64,000 nucleotides of DNA from Actinoplanes lutulentus (GCF_003259845.1 NZ_QLMJ01000004.1:496001-560000), one strand, 5' to 3'. Counted from the first letter of the stretch, positions 26,364 through 35,720 are shown. A program made the numbers and translations. The notes: generated by a model not told the origin, from the letters alone.

Positions 26364-27185
26364 GTGGGCCTGTTACGAAGGATCACCCGCGCCCGGCTGG
26401 CACGCCGGGTGGTCCGCCGGTTGCGCCGCGGCGGGGCCAGGGACGCGCGCTGGTCACCGCGTACCCTCACGATCCGGTTCACGGCGCCCGGCGACACCGA
26501 GCCGACGGTCCTGCAGGTGCGGCCGCTGCTGACCCGCCGGATCAATCGGCGGCAACTCGACGTCTTCGTGGCCGGGCTTCTGCGTACCCCTGGCCTGCCG
26601 GCGGATTGGCGCGCTGCCGCGCCCCTGTTGCGCCCGGTCCTGCGCGGCGGCGCGCCGGGCGCGCCTCTGCGCAGGCCGGCGCTGCCGTTTCTCTCCGAGT
26701 TCGTCGTGGTCGATCATCCGGAGACCATGACGTACGTGACTCCCGACCAGCTCGCGGCCTGGAACGTCCCGGCCGATCGGGTCTTCGCCGCGGCCCGGGC
26801 CAACCTCTCCGGCGCGGTGCTGCACGGGGTGGCGTCCGGCCCGGTGGTGGTGCGGTTCGTCGACGACGGCGACGCGTACTGGACCTCGCATCTGCTCCTG
26901 GAGGGCTGGCTGGCCCGGCTGGAGGGGCAGGTCGGCGGGGTGCCGGTGGCGTTCGCGCCGGAGCGCGGCACCCTGCTGGTGACGGCGGACGGCAGCGAGC
27001 ACCTGGCGGGGCTGTTCGTGCAGGCGGAGAAGATCTTCATGGAGTCGACCCGGGCGCTGAGCCCGATGGCGTACGTGAGCGACGACAACGGCTGCACGGT
27101 CCCGTACCCGGCGCCGCCCGGGCACCCGCTGCATCACCTGGCCGACCGAGCAACGCGGCTGCTGGCAGCACGCTCCAAGAAATAG
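26364..27185 (+). CDS. conserved hypothetical protein, DUF1444-like
   Basis: 273 residues. The N terminus is strongly basic (R-R-V-V-R-R-L-R-R-G-G). The centre, F-V-V-V-D-H-P-E-T-M-T-Y-V-T-P-D-Q-L-A-A-W followed by A-A-R-A-N-L, resembles DUF1444 (YtpQ-type) proteins, whose function is unknown. GTG start at 26364 with GGGAG 6 bases upstream. It follows the methyltransferase by 19 bases, probably one transcript, and converges with degV with only 4 bases between stops. Confidence 0.65.
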   Translation: MGLLRRITRARLARRVVRRLRRGGARDARWSPRTLTIRFTAPGDTEPTVLQVRPLLTRRINRRQLDVFVAGLLRTPGLPADWRAAAPLLRPVLRGGAPGAPLRRPALPFLSEFVVVDHPETMTYVTPDQLAAWNVPADRVFAAARANLSGAVLHGVASGPVVVRFVDDGDAYWTSHLLLEGWLARLEGQVGGVPVAFAPERGTLLVTADGSEHLAGLFVQAEKIFMESTRALSPMAYVSDDNGCTVPYPAPPGHPLHHLADRATRLLAARSKK

Positions 27186-27189
27186 TTTT

Positions 27190-28038
27190 CTAGGCCCGGC
27201 GGTGGATGACCACCCCGGCCAGCCCCGGCCCGGTGTGTGCGGCCACCACAGCGCCGACCTCGGTGAGATAGCAGTCCCGCATCCGATCGCCCAGGCGCGT
27301 GCTGATCGCGTCGACCAGCGCACTCGCCCGATCCGGTGTGCCGAGGTGATGCACCGCGATGTCCGCCTCGCCGTCACCGGCCGCCTCGACGGCCAGGTCG
27401 ACGAGCCGGGTCAGCGCACGCCCGGCGGTGCGGACCTTGTCGCGGACGACGATGGCGCCGTCCGCCACGTGCAGGATCGGCTTGACCGACAGGGCCGTGC
27501 CGACCAGGGCGGATGCCGCGCCGATCCGGCCACCCCGGCGCAGGAACTCCAGCGTGTCGACGTAGAAGAACGTGCTCACTCGCGACGCGTGATCAGCCGC
27601 GGTTACGCGTACCGTCTCGAGGTCTTGATTTTTGGCGGCCGCCGAGGCCGCCGCCAAGGCGGGAAAGCCCAGGCCCATCGCGGCTGTTCCGCTGTCGACG
27701 ACCTGGACCCGCGGTCCGATCTCGGCTGCTGCCAGCTGGGCGGCCTCGTAGGTGCCGGAGAGTTTCGCGGAGATGTGGATGGAGACCACACCGTCGGCGC
27801 CGGCGTCGAGAAGCCGGCGGTACGCGGTGACGAACTGCGACGGAGCGGGGCGTGAGGTGCTGACCGCGGCCCGGCGGGTGCCGAGCGCGCGGGCGACCTC
27901 GGCCGGTGAGATCTCGAGTCCCTCAAGACCGTCCCAGCCGTTGATGACGACGGTGAGCGGCACGATGGTCAGGTCATACGTGCCGCTCAGTTCGGCCGGC
28001 AGGTACGCGGTGGAGTCGGTGACTACCGCGATGGTCAT
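27190..28038 (-). CDS. DegV family fatty acid-binding protein
   Basis: 282 residues starting M-T-I-A-V-V-T-D-S-T-A-Y-L, with S-T-S-R-P-A-P-S-Q-F and H-I-S-A-K-L-S-G-T-Y-E-A-A, the lipid-binding signatures of DegV/FakB. In firmicutes FakB presents fatty acids to the kinase FakA. No FakA partner is in the window. Its place between the phosphatase and comEA matches mycobacteria. Confidence 0.92.
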   Translation of the reverse strand: MTIAVVTDSTAYLPAELSGTYDLTIVPLTVVINGWDGLEGLEISPAEVARALGTRRAAVSTSRPAPSQFVTAYRRLLDAGADGVVSIHISAKLSGTYEAAQLAAAEIGPRVQVVDSGTAAMGLGFPALAAASAAAKNQDLETVRVTAADHASRVSTFFYVDTLEFLRRGGRIGAASALVGTALSVKPILHVADGAIVVRDKVRTAGRALTRLVDLAVEAAGDGEADIAVHHLGTPDRASALVDAISTRLGDRMRDCYLTEVGAVVAAHTGPGLAGVVIHRRA

Positions 28039-28067
28039 GCAGGCAAGGTACTTGATGAAGGTGAGTG

Positions 28068-28460
28068 TCAGCCCGCGGCCACGGAGGAGACCTTGAACGG
28101 CTCGCCCTGCTGGCAGGTCGTCATGAGGCCCGGCTCGGACTTGCCCGTCACGGTGATCTGGTCACCAGCCTTCACGGAACCCTTCTGAGCGGCGTCGCTG
28201 AAGATCAGCAGGTGGCCGTCGAGCAGCAGACAGCCGGGCTCGACACCTGCGGCGATCTTGCCGGTCAGAGTGGTGATGTCACCGTCACCGGACGGTTTGC
28301 CGGGAACGCTGGGCTCATCGGCGGGGGTCGGTGTGGTGACCGACTCAGGGGTTGCGGAGGCCGGCGCGGGGGCGCCGGTCTCGGTCCCGGTGTTGTTCGC
28401 GCAACCGGCGGAAAGCGCCAGGAGCAGCGCGACGGGGACGACGCTTCGACGAATCAACAT
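28068..28460 (-). CDS. small lipoprotein of unknown function
   Basis: 130 residues. A short basic start, hydrophobic stretch and lipobox L-S-A-G-C (Cys20) predict a lipoprotein. After a Thr/Pro-rich linker, about residues 60-125 (L-L-L-D-G-H-L-L-I-F, then G-D-Q-I-T-V-T-G-K) look like a small beta fold of OB type. No function can be given. Lies between the phosphatase and degV genes. Confidence 0.75.
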   Translation of the reverse strand: MLIRRSVVPVALLLALSAGCANNTGTETGAPAPASATPESVTTPTPADEPSVPGKPSGDGDITTLTGKIAAGVEPGCLLLDGHLLIFSDAAQKGSVKAGDQITVTGKSEPGLMTTCQQGEPFKVSSVAAG

Positions 28461-28495
28461 GATTGTTGGACGTTACCGGAGTCGTCCCGGTTCCC

Positions 28496-29122
28496 TCAGA
28501 CCGGAGGTGGCACCGGTCGATCCGTGAAGACGCCGACGTTGTACGCCGCCAGCTGCCAGCCACGGCTGCCGTCCTGGGTCAGTTCCACCCAGTGACAGTT
28601 CTGCAGGGCGCGCAGCGTGCGGACCTGCTCGATCGGCCAGCCGAGCAGGTGCCCGATGCCCTGACGAGCGGCCGCGCCGTGCGTGGCGACCACCACGAGC
28701 GAACCCAGCCGAGCCGCGTCCTGGAAGCCGTCGGCGACTCGTTTGCCGAGGTCGTCGAGGGTTTCCACATCACCGCCGACGACGTCGTTACCGGCTTTCC
28801 AGCGGGCGTACTCCTCGGGGCGTTGGTCCGCCACCTCGGCCGTGGTCAGGCCCTGCCAGACGCCGAAGAACCGCTCGCGGAGCCGCTCGTCGTAACCGAC
28901 CTGCTGGCCGGTGACGGCGGCCAGCGCGGCAGCGGTGTCCGAGGCTCGGCGCAGGTCGCTCGCGACGATCGCATCCGGCGTCATGGCGGCCAGCAGCGTC
29001 GCCGCTTCCGCGGCCTGCCGGCGCCCGATGTCGTTGAGCGGCACGTCGGTCTGCCCCTGGACACGCCCTGCGGCGTTCCAGTCGGTGTTGCCGTGCCGCC
29101 AGACGATGAGACGAGTGGTCAC
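28496..29122 (-). CDS. histidine phosphatase family protein (possible glucosyl-3-phosphoglycerate phosphatase)
   Basis: 208 residues with the RHG motif at 9-11 (W-R-H-G-N-T-D-W-N) and the phosphatase fold of the phosphoglycerate mutase superfamily; the second catalytic His is in V-V-A-T-H-G-A-A. By position after nadD-rsfS it is the counterpart of the mycobacterial glucosyl-3-phosphoglycerate phosphatase, which takes part in methylglucose lipopolysaccharide synthesis. That role is inferred from synteny only. The GTG overlaps the rsfS stop (GTGA). Confidence 0.85.
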   Translation of the reverse strand: MTTRLIVWRHGNTDWNAAGRVQGQTDVPLNDIGRRQAAEAATLLAAMTPDAIVASDLRRASDTAAALAAVTGQQVGYDERLRERFFGVWQGLTTAEVADQRPEEYARWKAGNDVVGGDVETLDDLGKRVADGFQDAARLGSLVVVATHGAAARQGIGHLLGWPIEQVRTLRALQNCHWVELTQDGSRGWQLAAYNVGVFTDRPVPPPV

Positions 29123-29520
29123 GCTTCGGGAGAGGCCGCGCCGGCATCGACCATGTCACGGTCGACGAACGGAATGGTGGGGCAGTCTTTCCACAGCTTG
29201 TCCAGAGCGTAGAACTCGCGCTCCTCGGTGTGCTGCACGTGCACCACGATGTCGACGTAGTCCAGCAGGACCCAGCGGCCCTGGCGCTCGCCCTCGCGGC
29301 GCACCGGCTTCGCTTTCTCCGGCAGGTTGACGAGCGCTTCCTCGATGGCGTCGACGACTGCGACGACCTGACGCTCGTTCGACGCCGAGGCGATCACGAA
29401 CGCGTCAGTGATGTAGAGGTGGTCGCCCACGTCGATGATGGTGATGTCCTGTGCCTTCTTGTCCGCGGCGGCCTGAGCGGCTGCCAGCGAGAGTTCAAGA
29501 GCGCGTTCGTTGACGGGCAA
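29119..29520 (-). CDS. rsfS: ribosome silencing factor RsfS
   Basis: 133 residues with the DUF143 pattern A-A-A-D-K-K-A-Q-D-I-T-I-I-D-V and R-W-V-L-L-D-Y-V-D-I-V-V-H-V. It binds ribosomal protein L14 and blocks subunit joining when nutrients are scarce. TTG start at 29520 with GAGGGG 6 bases upstream. Follows nadD in the usual order. Confidence 0.95.
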   Translation of the reverse strand: MPVNERALELSLAAAQAAADKKAQDITIIDVGDHLYITDAFVIASASNERQVVAVVDAIEEALVNLPEKAKPVRREGERQGRWVLLDYVDIVVHVQHTEEREFYALDKLWKDCPTIPFVDRDMVDAGAASPEA

Positions 29521-29558
29521 AGGAGTCCCCTCGGTCAGATGCTAGGACTTCAAGCGTC

Positions 29559-30164
29559 TCACACCTGGTCGGTTATCCCCGAGTCCCGATAGAGCCCCCG
29601 CTTGTTGATGTATTGCACGACACCATCCGGCACCAGGTACCAGACCGGTGAGCCGGAAGCGACCCGATTCCGGCAGTCGCTCGACGAGATAGCCATGGCC
29701 GGAACCTCGACCAGGGTCACGCTGTCCTCCGGAAGACCCGCGCCGGAGAGTTCGAAGCCGGGCCTGGTCACGCCGATGAAGTGAGCGAGACGAAGCATCG
29801 TCATCGCGTCCTTCCACGACATGATCCGGCCGAGGGCGTCGGCGCCGGTGATGAAGTACAGCTCGGCGGACTGCCCGTAGACGGCACGCATGTCGCGCAG
29901 GGTGTCGACGGTGTACGTCGGCCCGTCCCGGTCGATGTCGGCCCGGCTCACGTGGAAACGCGGGTTGGAGGCGGTGGCGATGACCGTCATGAGGTACCGG
30001 TCCTCGGCGGGCGAGACCTTGCCCTTCTGGTACGGCTCACCGGTCGGTACGAACATCACCTCGTCCAGGTCGAAACGCGCCTGCACCTCGCTCGCCGCGA
30101 CCAGGTGACCGTGATGGATCGGGTCGAAGGTGCCACCCATGATTCCCACACGCCGTCCGGACAT
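29559..30164 (-). CDS. nadD: nicotinate-nucleotide adenylyltransferase
   Basis: 201 residues with the nucleotidyltransferase motif [12 protein letters not shown] (10-21) and the C-terminal I-S-S-S-D-C-R motif. It makes deamido-NAD from nicotinate mononucleotide and ATP in NAD synthesis. ATG start without a Shine-Dalgarno; TACTCT lies 6 bases upstream, which suggests a leaderless transcript separate from the kinase gene before it. Confidence 0.95.
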   Translation of the reverse strand: MSGRRVGIMGGTFDPIHHGHLVAASEVQARFDLDEVMFVPTGEPYQKGKVSPAEDRYLMTVIATASNPRFHVSRADIDRDGPTYTVDTLRDMRAVYGQSAELYFITGADALGRIMSWKDAMTMLRLAHFIGVTRPGFELSGAGLPEDSVTLVEVPAMAISSSDCRNRVASGSPVWYLVPDGVVQYINKRGLYRDSGITDQV

Positions 30165-30170
30165 CAGAGA

Positions 30171-30176
30171 AGAGTA
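30171..30176 (-). promoter_or_regulatory. -10 element for leaderless nadD
   Basis: TACTCT on the minus strand, 6 bases before the ATG, fits TANNNT. Confidence 0.4.
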
Positions 30177-30184
30177 GCCGTCCG

Positions 30185-31687
30185 TTAGTTGTCGAGACGT
30201 TTGCGGACGGCTGTCAGCAGGTCGGTCGCGGTGAACGGCTTCTCCAGCAACGTCACGCCCTCTTCGAGAGTGCCCTCGGAAGCCAGGACCGGGTGGGCGT
30301 AACCGGACATGTACAGCACCCGGGTCCCCGGCCGGACCCCGGTGAGCCGCTCGGCCAGCTCGTTGCCGAGCATCCCGGGCATCACCACGTCGCTGACCAG
30401 CAGGTCGATCTCGCCGTCGTGCCGTCCGGCTAGGTCCAGCGCCTGCGGGCCGCCCTCGGCACAGATCACCCGGTACCCGGCGCCGGTGAGGATCCGCCCG
30501 GCCACGTCACGCAGCGCGTCCTCGTCCTCGACGACCAGCAGCGTCTCACCGTGTCCCCCGGTCTCCGGCCGCTCGGCGGGATCCTGCTCGGGCGCGAGCT
30601 CGGCCCCGCCCGGCAGCAGCACGGTCACCGTGGTGCCGAGCCCGACCTCGCTGGTGATGCCGACCTCGCCGCCGGCCTGCGTGACGATGCCGTACACGGT
30701 GGCCAGGCCCAGACCGGTGCTCTCCGGGCTGCCCTTCGTCGTGTAGAACGGCTCGAAGGCGCGTTCCAGCACGTCAGAGGACATCCCCCGGCCGGTGTCG
30801 GTGATCCGCAGCCGTACCTCGTCGTCCAGCCGGCCGGTGTCGATCACCACGTTGCCGCCGGACGGCATCGCGTCTCGGGCGTTCATCGCGAGGTGGACCA
30901 GCAGCTGCTCGATCTGGGCCGGGTCGCAGTTCACCGCCGGCAGGCCCGGCTCCAGCCGGAGGATCAGCCTGATGTGATCACCGAGGGTCCGGCAGATCAG
31001 CTCCCGTACCCCGGCGATCAGGGCGTTCAGGTCGATCGGCATCGGGCGGACCACCTCGCGCCGGGCGAAGGCCAGCAACTGGTGGGTGAGGTCGGTGCCG
31101 CGTTGCCCGGCCTTCACCACCTGTTTCGCGTCGGCGGCGATCATCGAGGCGTCCGGGTCGGCACCCTCCGCCTCCTCGATGACGAAGTTCGCGTAGTTGA
31201 GGATCACGCCGAGCATGTTGTTGAAGTCGTGCGCGATGCCGCCGGCGAGCTGGCCCAGGCTCTCCAGCCGCTGGCTGCGGTGTGCCTGCGCCTCGGCGCG
31301 CAGCCTGGCCTTCTCCGCCTCGGCGTTGAGCCGCTCGGTGATGTCACGGACCACCGCGACGGCGAGCCGGCCCTGCGGCGTCACGATGATCGTGGTGGAG
31401 GACTCGCACGGGAACTCGGTGCCGTCCTTGCGCCGCGCGGTGGTGCAGATCGTGCCGATCGAGCCCGGTGACGACTCCTGCAGCAGCCGTGTGCGCTCGG
31501 CGAGAAGGGTCCGGGCGTGGTCGGTCAGCAGCACCTCGACGGTCTGACCCTCCAGCTCCGCCCGGCGCCAGCCGTAGAGCTGCTCGGCCCGTTCGTTGAT
31601 CAGCACGATCCGGCCGTCGTCAATCACCAGGATCGCGTCGGGCGCGGCCTGCAACAGGCCGCCGGCCAGCTCCTCGGACCACTCCAC
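30185..31687 (-). CDS. hybrid sensor histidine kinase with PAS and receiver domains
   Basis: 500 residues, soluble. PAS domain at about 8-118, HisKA with phospho-acceptor His153 in G-G-I-A-H-D-F-N-N, HATPase with Asn269 and G-L-G-L at 326-329, then a C-terminal receiver with Asp433 ([11 protein letters not shown]) and the conserved K-P near 482. It should sense a cytoplasmic cue through PAS and pass phosphate to its own receiver; no output domain or separate phosphotransfer gene is nearby. GTG start preceded by a G-rich stretch. Confidence 0.92.
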   Translation of the reverse strand: MEWSEELAGGLLQAAPDAILVIDDGRIVLINERAEQLYGWRRAELEGQTVEVLLTDHARTLLAERTRLLQESSPGSIGTICTTARRKDGTEFPCESSTTIIVTPQGRLAVAVVRDITERLNAEAEKARLRAEAQAHRSQRLESLGQLAGGIAHDFNNMLGVILNYANFVIEEAEGADPDASMIAADAKQVVKAGQRGTDLTHQLLAFARREVVRPMPIDLNALIAGVRELICRTLGDHIRLILRLEPGLPAVNCDPAQIEQLLVHLAMNARDAMPSGGNVVIDTGRLDDEVRLRITDTGRGMSSDVLERAFEPFYTTKGSPESTGLGLATVYGIVTQAGGEVGITSEVGLGTTVTVLLPGGAELAPEQDPAERPETGGHGETLLVVEDEDALRDVAGRILTGAGYRVICAEGGPQALDLAGRHDGEIDLLVSDVVMPGMLGNELAERLTGVRPGTRVLYMSGYAHPVLASEGTLEEGVTLLEKPFTATDLLTAVRKRLDN

Positions 31688-31754
31688 GCGTCCACCCCCA
31701 CCCCCGTTATCCTCAGGCTACGAGGTCACGGGGGCAGGAACGGACGAAATCCGA

Positions 31755-34250
31755 TCAACCGCGCGCGGCCAGAGCACGCCGCATGTCGTCGTCGGCGTCC
31801 TGCACGACCCGCCGCAGGATCGGGCTGAGACCCGGCTGCTCCAACAGCTCGGCGGCCAGCCGCCGGGTCTGTTCCGAGACAGCCACATCCGGGTACGCGG
31901 CCATGGCCGCCCGCTCCGCGCTCATTCCCTTGCGCACCCGCATCATCTCGGGCATCTCGGCGAAGTAGCGCTCGACGTAACCGGCCAGCAGGCCGAGCTG
32001 CTCCGGCTGCCAGAAACCGGCCGCGGTGAGCTCGGCGAGACGGTTGGAGAGCGAGCCGTCGGCGACCACGGCGTTCCAGGCGGCGTCCTTGGCGGCCGGC
32101 TCCGGCAGCGCGGCCCGGCAGCGGGCGGCCCACTGCTCGCCGCTGGCACTGCGGTCGGAGTCCAGCTCGGCGTCGATCGCCTCCTGCCCGGAAGCACCGA
32201 GCACCGCGAGCCGATAGTGCAGAAGCCAGCGCAGGTCGGCGTCGACGACCAGCCCGGCCGGCACGCTCTCGCCGGCCAGCCAGCCACGCAGCCGGGACAC
32301 CTCGGCGGTGGCGCCGATCAGGCCACGGGCCGCGGCGAGCTGGCCGGAGCTGCCGGCCGGTGACGCGGCGAGCAGCCGGTCGGTGGCCTGGGCGACGAGT
32401 TCCAGCGCGGCCGGGCGGGTCTCCGCCGTGGCGTACCGGTCGACCAGGCCCCGGGTGGCGCGCAGGACGTCCTCGACGATCACCACCTCGGTCTCCATCG
32501 GCAGCGCGGCGAGCACCAGGGTGACCAGTTCGGCGACCGGGCGTTCGCCGTCGACCACGGCGTCCAGGGTGGCGGCCCAGATGACCGCGCGAGCCAGCGA
32601 GTCGTCGATCAGCGGCAGCAGCAGCGGCACGGCGGCTGCCGAGGCGTCGTCCAGCCGGATCTTCGCGTACGTCAGGTCGCCGTCGTTGAGCAGCAGCAGG
32701 GCGGCCGCGGGCTCACCGGCGAGCTCGGTGATCACGGTACGGCCGGACGCGTCCAGCTCCACCTCCAGCTGACGCCGGCGCACCACCGTGCCGTCGGCGC
32801 CCTTGTCGAACAGGCCGAGGCCGACCCGGTGCGGCCGCAGCGTCGGGTAATCGGCGGGGGCGGTCTGCACCACGGCCACCTCGGCGTAGTTCGCCCCGTC
32901 CGTGCGTACCTCGGTGCGCAGCGTGTTGACCTGGGCCCGGCGCAGCCACACCTCGGCCCAGCCGGACAGGTCACGGCCACTGGCCTTGGACAGCGCCGAG
33001 AGCAGATCGGCCAGCGTGGCGTTGCCGTACGCGTGCGCCTCGAAGTGTGCGTTCAGCCCGGCCAGGAACGCCTCGTCGCCGAGCCAGGCGACCAGCTGCT
33101 TGAGGACGGCGGCGCCCTTCGCGTACGAGATGCCGTCGAAGTTCAGCAGGGCGGCGTCGGTGTCGGTGACCTCGGAGGGCGCCACCGGGTGGGTGGACGG
33201 ACGCTGGTCAGCCCGCAGCCCCCACGCCTTGCGGTGCATCGCGAACGTGGTCCAGGTCCCGTGGAAGCGGGTGGCCTCGGAAGCGACCCGGGTGCCCAGA
33301 TATTCGGCGAACGACTCGTTCAGCCAGAGGTCGTCCCACCAGGCCATGGTGACCAGGTCGCCGAACCACATGTGCGCCATCTCGTGGGCGATCACGTTGG
33401 CCCGCTGCTCCCGCTCGCTCTCGGTGATCACCGAGCGGGGGATGTACTCGTCGCGGAAGACCACGAGGCCGGGGTACTCCATGGCGCCGAAGTTGAACTC
33501 CGGCGCGAACGCCTGCTGGTAGTGCCCGAACGGGTACCGGATCTCGAACATCTCGTGGAACCGGTCCAGGCACTGCTTGGTGATCTCGAAGATCTCGTCG
33601 GCCTCGGCGTCCAGGTGCTCGGCGAGCGCGGCCCGGGCGTAGAGCGCCAGCGGGATCCCGTCGTGCTCGTCGGTGCGCACGTGGTACCGCCCGGCGATCA
33701 GCGAGGCCAGGTACGTGGAGATCCGCTCGGTCGGCGCGAACTCCCAGCGGCCGCCGTCCCGGGACACCAGCATGCCGTTGGTCGCGACCGTCCAGTCCTC
33801 CGGCGCGACCACGCTGACCTGCCAGGACGCCTTCAGGTCGGGCTGGTCGAAACAGGGCAGCACCCGGCCGCCGTTGTTGATGAACAGGTGCTGGTAGAGG
33901 TAGACGTTCCCGTCGGCCGGGTCGGTGTACCGATGCAGGCCCTCACCGTCGATCGAGTACCGCATCACGGCCTCGACGGTCAGCTCGTTGCTCGCCGCCA
34001 GGCCGGTCAGGCTCAGCCGGCCGTCACCGACCGACGCCGGATCCACCGGCGTGCCGTTCAGGCTGATCGAGATGATCTCGACCGGCTCGAACTCCAGGAA
34101 GGTCGCCGCGCCGGCCTCGGCCCGGAAACGGACGACCGCGCGCGATCGGAACGTGTCGCCGTCCGCGGTGACATCCAGATCGACGTGGTAGGTCTCGACG
34201 TCGACGACGGACGCCCGCTCGGCGGCCTCGGCACGGGTCAGGGTCGGCAT
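31755..34250 (-). CDS. pepN: aminopeptidase N (M1 family zinc metallopeptidase)
   Basis: 831 residues. The zinc site is H-E-M-A-H at 289-293 with the third ligand Glu312 in N-E-S-F-A-E-Y. The exopeptidase motif reads G-A-M-E-Y at 255-259, where the family usually has G-A-M-E-N. The C-terminal half is the ERAP1-like helical domain of actinobacterial PepN. It removes N-terminal residues from peptides in the cytoplasm. The ATG at 34250 is chosen from the family N terminus; no Shine-Dalgarno is evident. Confidence 0.94.
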   Translation of the reverse strand: MPTLTRAEAAERASVVDVETYHVDLDVTADGDTFRSRAVVRFRAEAGAATFLEFEPVEIISISLNGTPVDPASVGDGRLSLTGLAASNELTVEAVMRYSIDGEGLHRYTDPADGNVYLYQHLFINNGGRVLPCFDQPDLKASWQVSVVAPEDWTVATNGMLVSRDGGRWEFAPTERISTYLASLIAGRYHVRTDEHDGIPLALYARAALAEHLDAEADEIFEITKQCLDRFHEMFEIRYPFGHYQQAFAPEFNFGAMEYPGLVVFRDEYIPRSVITESEREQRANVIAHEMAHMWFGDLVTMAWWDDLWLNESFAEYLGTRVASEATRFHGTWTTFAMHRKAWGLRADQRPSTHPVAPSEVTDTDAALLNFDGISYAKGAAVLKQLVAWLGDEAFLAGLNAHFEAHAYGNATLADLLSALSKASGRDLSGWAEVWLRRAQVNTLRTEVRTDGANYAEVAVVQTAPADYPTLRPHRVGLGLFDKGADGTVVRRRQLEVELDASGRTVITELAGEPAAALLLLNDGDLTYAKIRLDDASAAAVPLLLPLIDDSLARAVIWAATLDAVVDGERPVAELVTLVLAALPMETEVVIVEDVLRATRGLVDRYATAETRPAALELVAQATDRLLAASPAGSSGQLAAARGLIGATAEVSRLRGWLAGESVPAGLVVDADLRWLLHYRLAVLGASGQEAIDAELDSDRSASGEQWAARCRAALPEPAAKDAAWNAVVADGSLSNRLAELTAAGFWQPEQLGLLAGYVERYFAEMPEMMRVRKGMSAERAAMAAYPDVAVSEQTRRLAAELLEQPGLSPILRRVVQDADDDMRRALAARG

Positions 34251-34317
34251 GACAACATCATGCCCGCCGGAGAGCGCTACCCGCGCAGGGGCACCGCAGA
34301 CTGTTAGCTCTTGCGGC

Positions 34318-34353
34318 ATGCGCGTGCTCAACCTCAGCTGGTGGCTGCCCTGA
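34318..34353 (+). CDS. trp leader peptide (attenuator peptide of trpS)
   Basis: An 11-codon ORF encoding MRVLNLSWWLP with two adjacent Trp codons at 34339-34344. It lies upstream of a Trp-tRNA synthetase gene, with antiterminator and terminator hairpins following. Ribosome stalling at the Trp codons when charged tRNA-Trp is low would favour readthrough. The Trp pair plus the RNA folds make chance unlikely. Confidence 0.82.
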   Translation: MRVLNLSWWLP

Positions 34354-34416
34354 CAGGGCGGCACACCGACGCACGCGTTTCTCTTCCGCGGCCGCCCGTC
34401 CGGGCGGTCGCTTTTT
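34344..34416 (+). promoter_or_regulatory. transcription attenuator controlling trpS (strands 1-4 and terminator)
   Basis: Strand 1, GCTGCCCT (34344-34351), pairs with strand 2, AGGGCGGC (34355-34362). Strand 2 GGGCGGC (34356-34362) pairs perfectly with strand 3 GCCGCCC (34391-34397). Strand 3 is also part of the terminator stem GCGGCCGCCC (34388-34397) / GGGCGGTCGC (34402-34411), followed by TTTTT. A ribosome on the Trp codons masks strand 1, frees strand 2 and prevents the terminator. Attenuation of an auxiliary TrpRS gene is known in Streptomyces coelicolor. Confidence 0.82.
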
Positions 34417-34474
34417 CGTTCTCCGGCGAGCTCCTGGGCGTGTGCGGTCACTCGTACCCTCGCAAGGAGCTCTC

Positions 34475-35291
34475 GTGGCACTCACCCGGCGCCTGACCGG
34501 TTTCAAGCCCACCGGTCACCTGCATCTCGGCAATCTGCTGGGCGCTCTGCGCCCGCTGATCGCCGCGCAGGACCACACCGATTCGATCGCGATGATCGCG
34601 GACCTGCACGCGATGACGATGGATCACGAACCCGCGAGAATACGTGCTCTCGCACTGGAACAGGCGAGCGTCCTGCTGGCCGCCGGAGTGGATCCGGCGC
34701 GCACGCCGATCATCCTGCAGTCGCACGTGGCCGAGCACACCGAGCTGCACTACCTGCTGGAATGCGTGGCCGGTTTCGGCGAGGCATCCCGGACCGCTCG
34801 CGCAGCGCTTCAACACTCGTTACGGCGCCACATTCCGCCTGCCCGGAGGCGTCCGGCCGGAGGCCGCGGCCCGCATCATGGATCTCGCCGATCCCGGCGT
34901 GAAGATGGGCAAGAGCAACGCGGCCGGTGTGGGCAGAATCGGTCTGCTGGACCCACCGGATGTGGTGCGGCGCACGGTAGCGCGGGCTGTGACCGACGAG
35001 TTCGCGCAGGTCCGGCGGCATCCGGAACAACCCGGCGTGACCAACCTGATCGACATCCTGGCCGCCTGTACCGGACGCGAGCCGGCCGACCCGGTCTCCT
35101 ACGGCGCTCTCAAGCGTGAGGTGACCGACGCGATCGAGTCGCTGCTCGCGCCCATCCGGGCGCGGCACGCCGAGCTGGCGAAAGACCCGGCCCACGTCCG
35201 CGAGATCTTGGCGCAGGGCGCGGCCCGGGTGCGTCCCATTGCCACAGCGACGGTACGCCGGACGCGCACCGCCATCGGATTACTGAACTAA
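34475..35291 (+). pseudogene. trpS: tryptophanyl-tRNA synthetase with internal deletion and frame change
   Basis: The 5' part (34475 to about 34800) reads a good TrpRS N terminus with the HIGH-equivalent H-L-H-L-G-N-L-L-G and ends at L-L-E-C-V-A-G-F-G-E-A-S-R. The continuing homology, Q-R-F-N-T-R-Y-G ... K-M-G-K-S (KMSKS loop) ... to the C terminus, is in another frame from about 34800 to 35291. Both parts together span about 272 codons against ~335 in intact enzymes. The missing ~60 residues are those that carry the tryptophan pocket motif (D-I-L-x-Y ... V-P-V-G-x-D-Q-x-Q-H). The start has AAGGAG 6 bases before GTG. Unless the assembly is wrong, this copy is not functional, so another trpS must exist elsewhere. 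Confidence 0.82.
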
Positions 35292-35720
35292 CGCCGGCAG
35301 GGTCTTCTCGAAGCACAGGTTGCGGGGGTCCCCGAAAGCGGGGATCCGCGCATACCCGGACGACTGGTACAACGCGATCACGGCGAGCATGTGCGCCCCG
35401 GTCTCCAGCCTGATCACCTGGCGGCCGGCGGCGAGCGCCTCCTCCTCCAGGGCGACGATCATCTGCCGGCCCAGCCCGCGGCCTCGGTGTGCCGGGCGGA
35501 CGAACATCCTGGTGATCTCGGCGACTCCGGCGTCACGTGCCTGCCAGCCACCGCAGGCGACACCCCTGCCGTTAACCACACCGACCAGGTACGCCACGTC
35601 ATCATGCGGTTCGAATATCCGGGCGCCCGCCCCGGCGCCGGCGACCGCCAGTTCCCGCTGCTGAGCGGTGATCAGGGCGGCCAGTTCCGGGTCCAGCGCG
35701 GGGCGGGTCTCGATCAGCAC
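35280..35720 (-). CDS. GNAT family N-acetyltransferase
   Basis: 146 residues with the acetyl-CoA binding signature R-G-R-G-L-G-R-Q-M after the beta4 strand I-T-R-M-F-V-R-P-A, and the Y-Q-S-S-G-Y end motif. Substrate unknown. GTG start; TACAGT sits 7 bases upstream, so leaderless. Its 3' end overlaps the end of the convergent trpS locus by 12 bp. Confidence 0.87.
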   Translation of the reverse strand: MLIETRPALDPELAALITAQQRELAVAGAGAGARIFEPHDDVAYLVGVVNGRGVACGGWQARDAGVAEITRMFVRPAHRGRGLGRQMIVALEEEALAAGRQVIRLETGAHMLAVIALYQSSGYARIPAFGDPRNLCFEKTLPALVQ

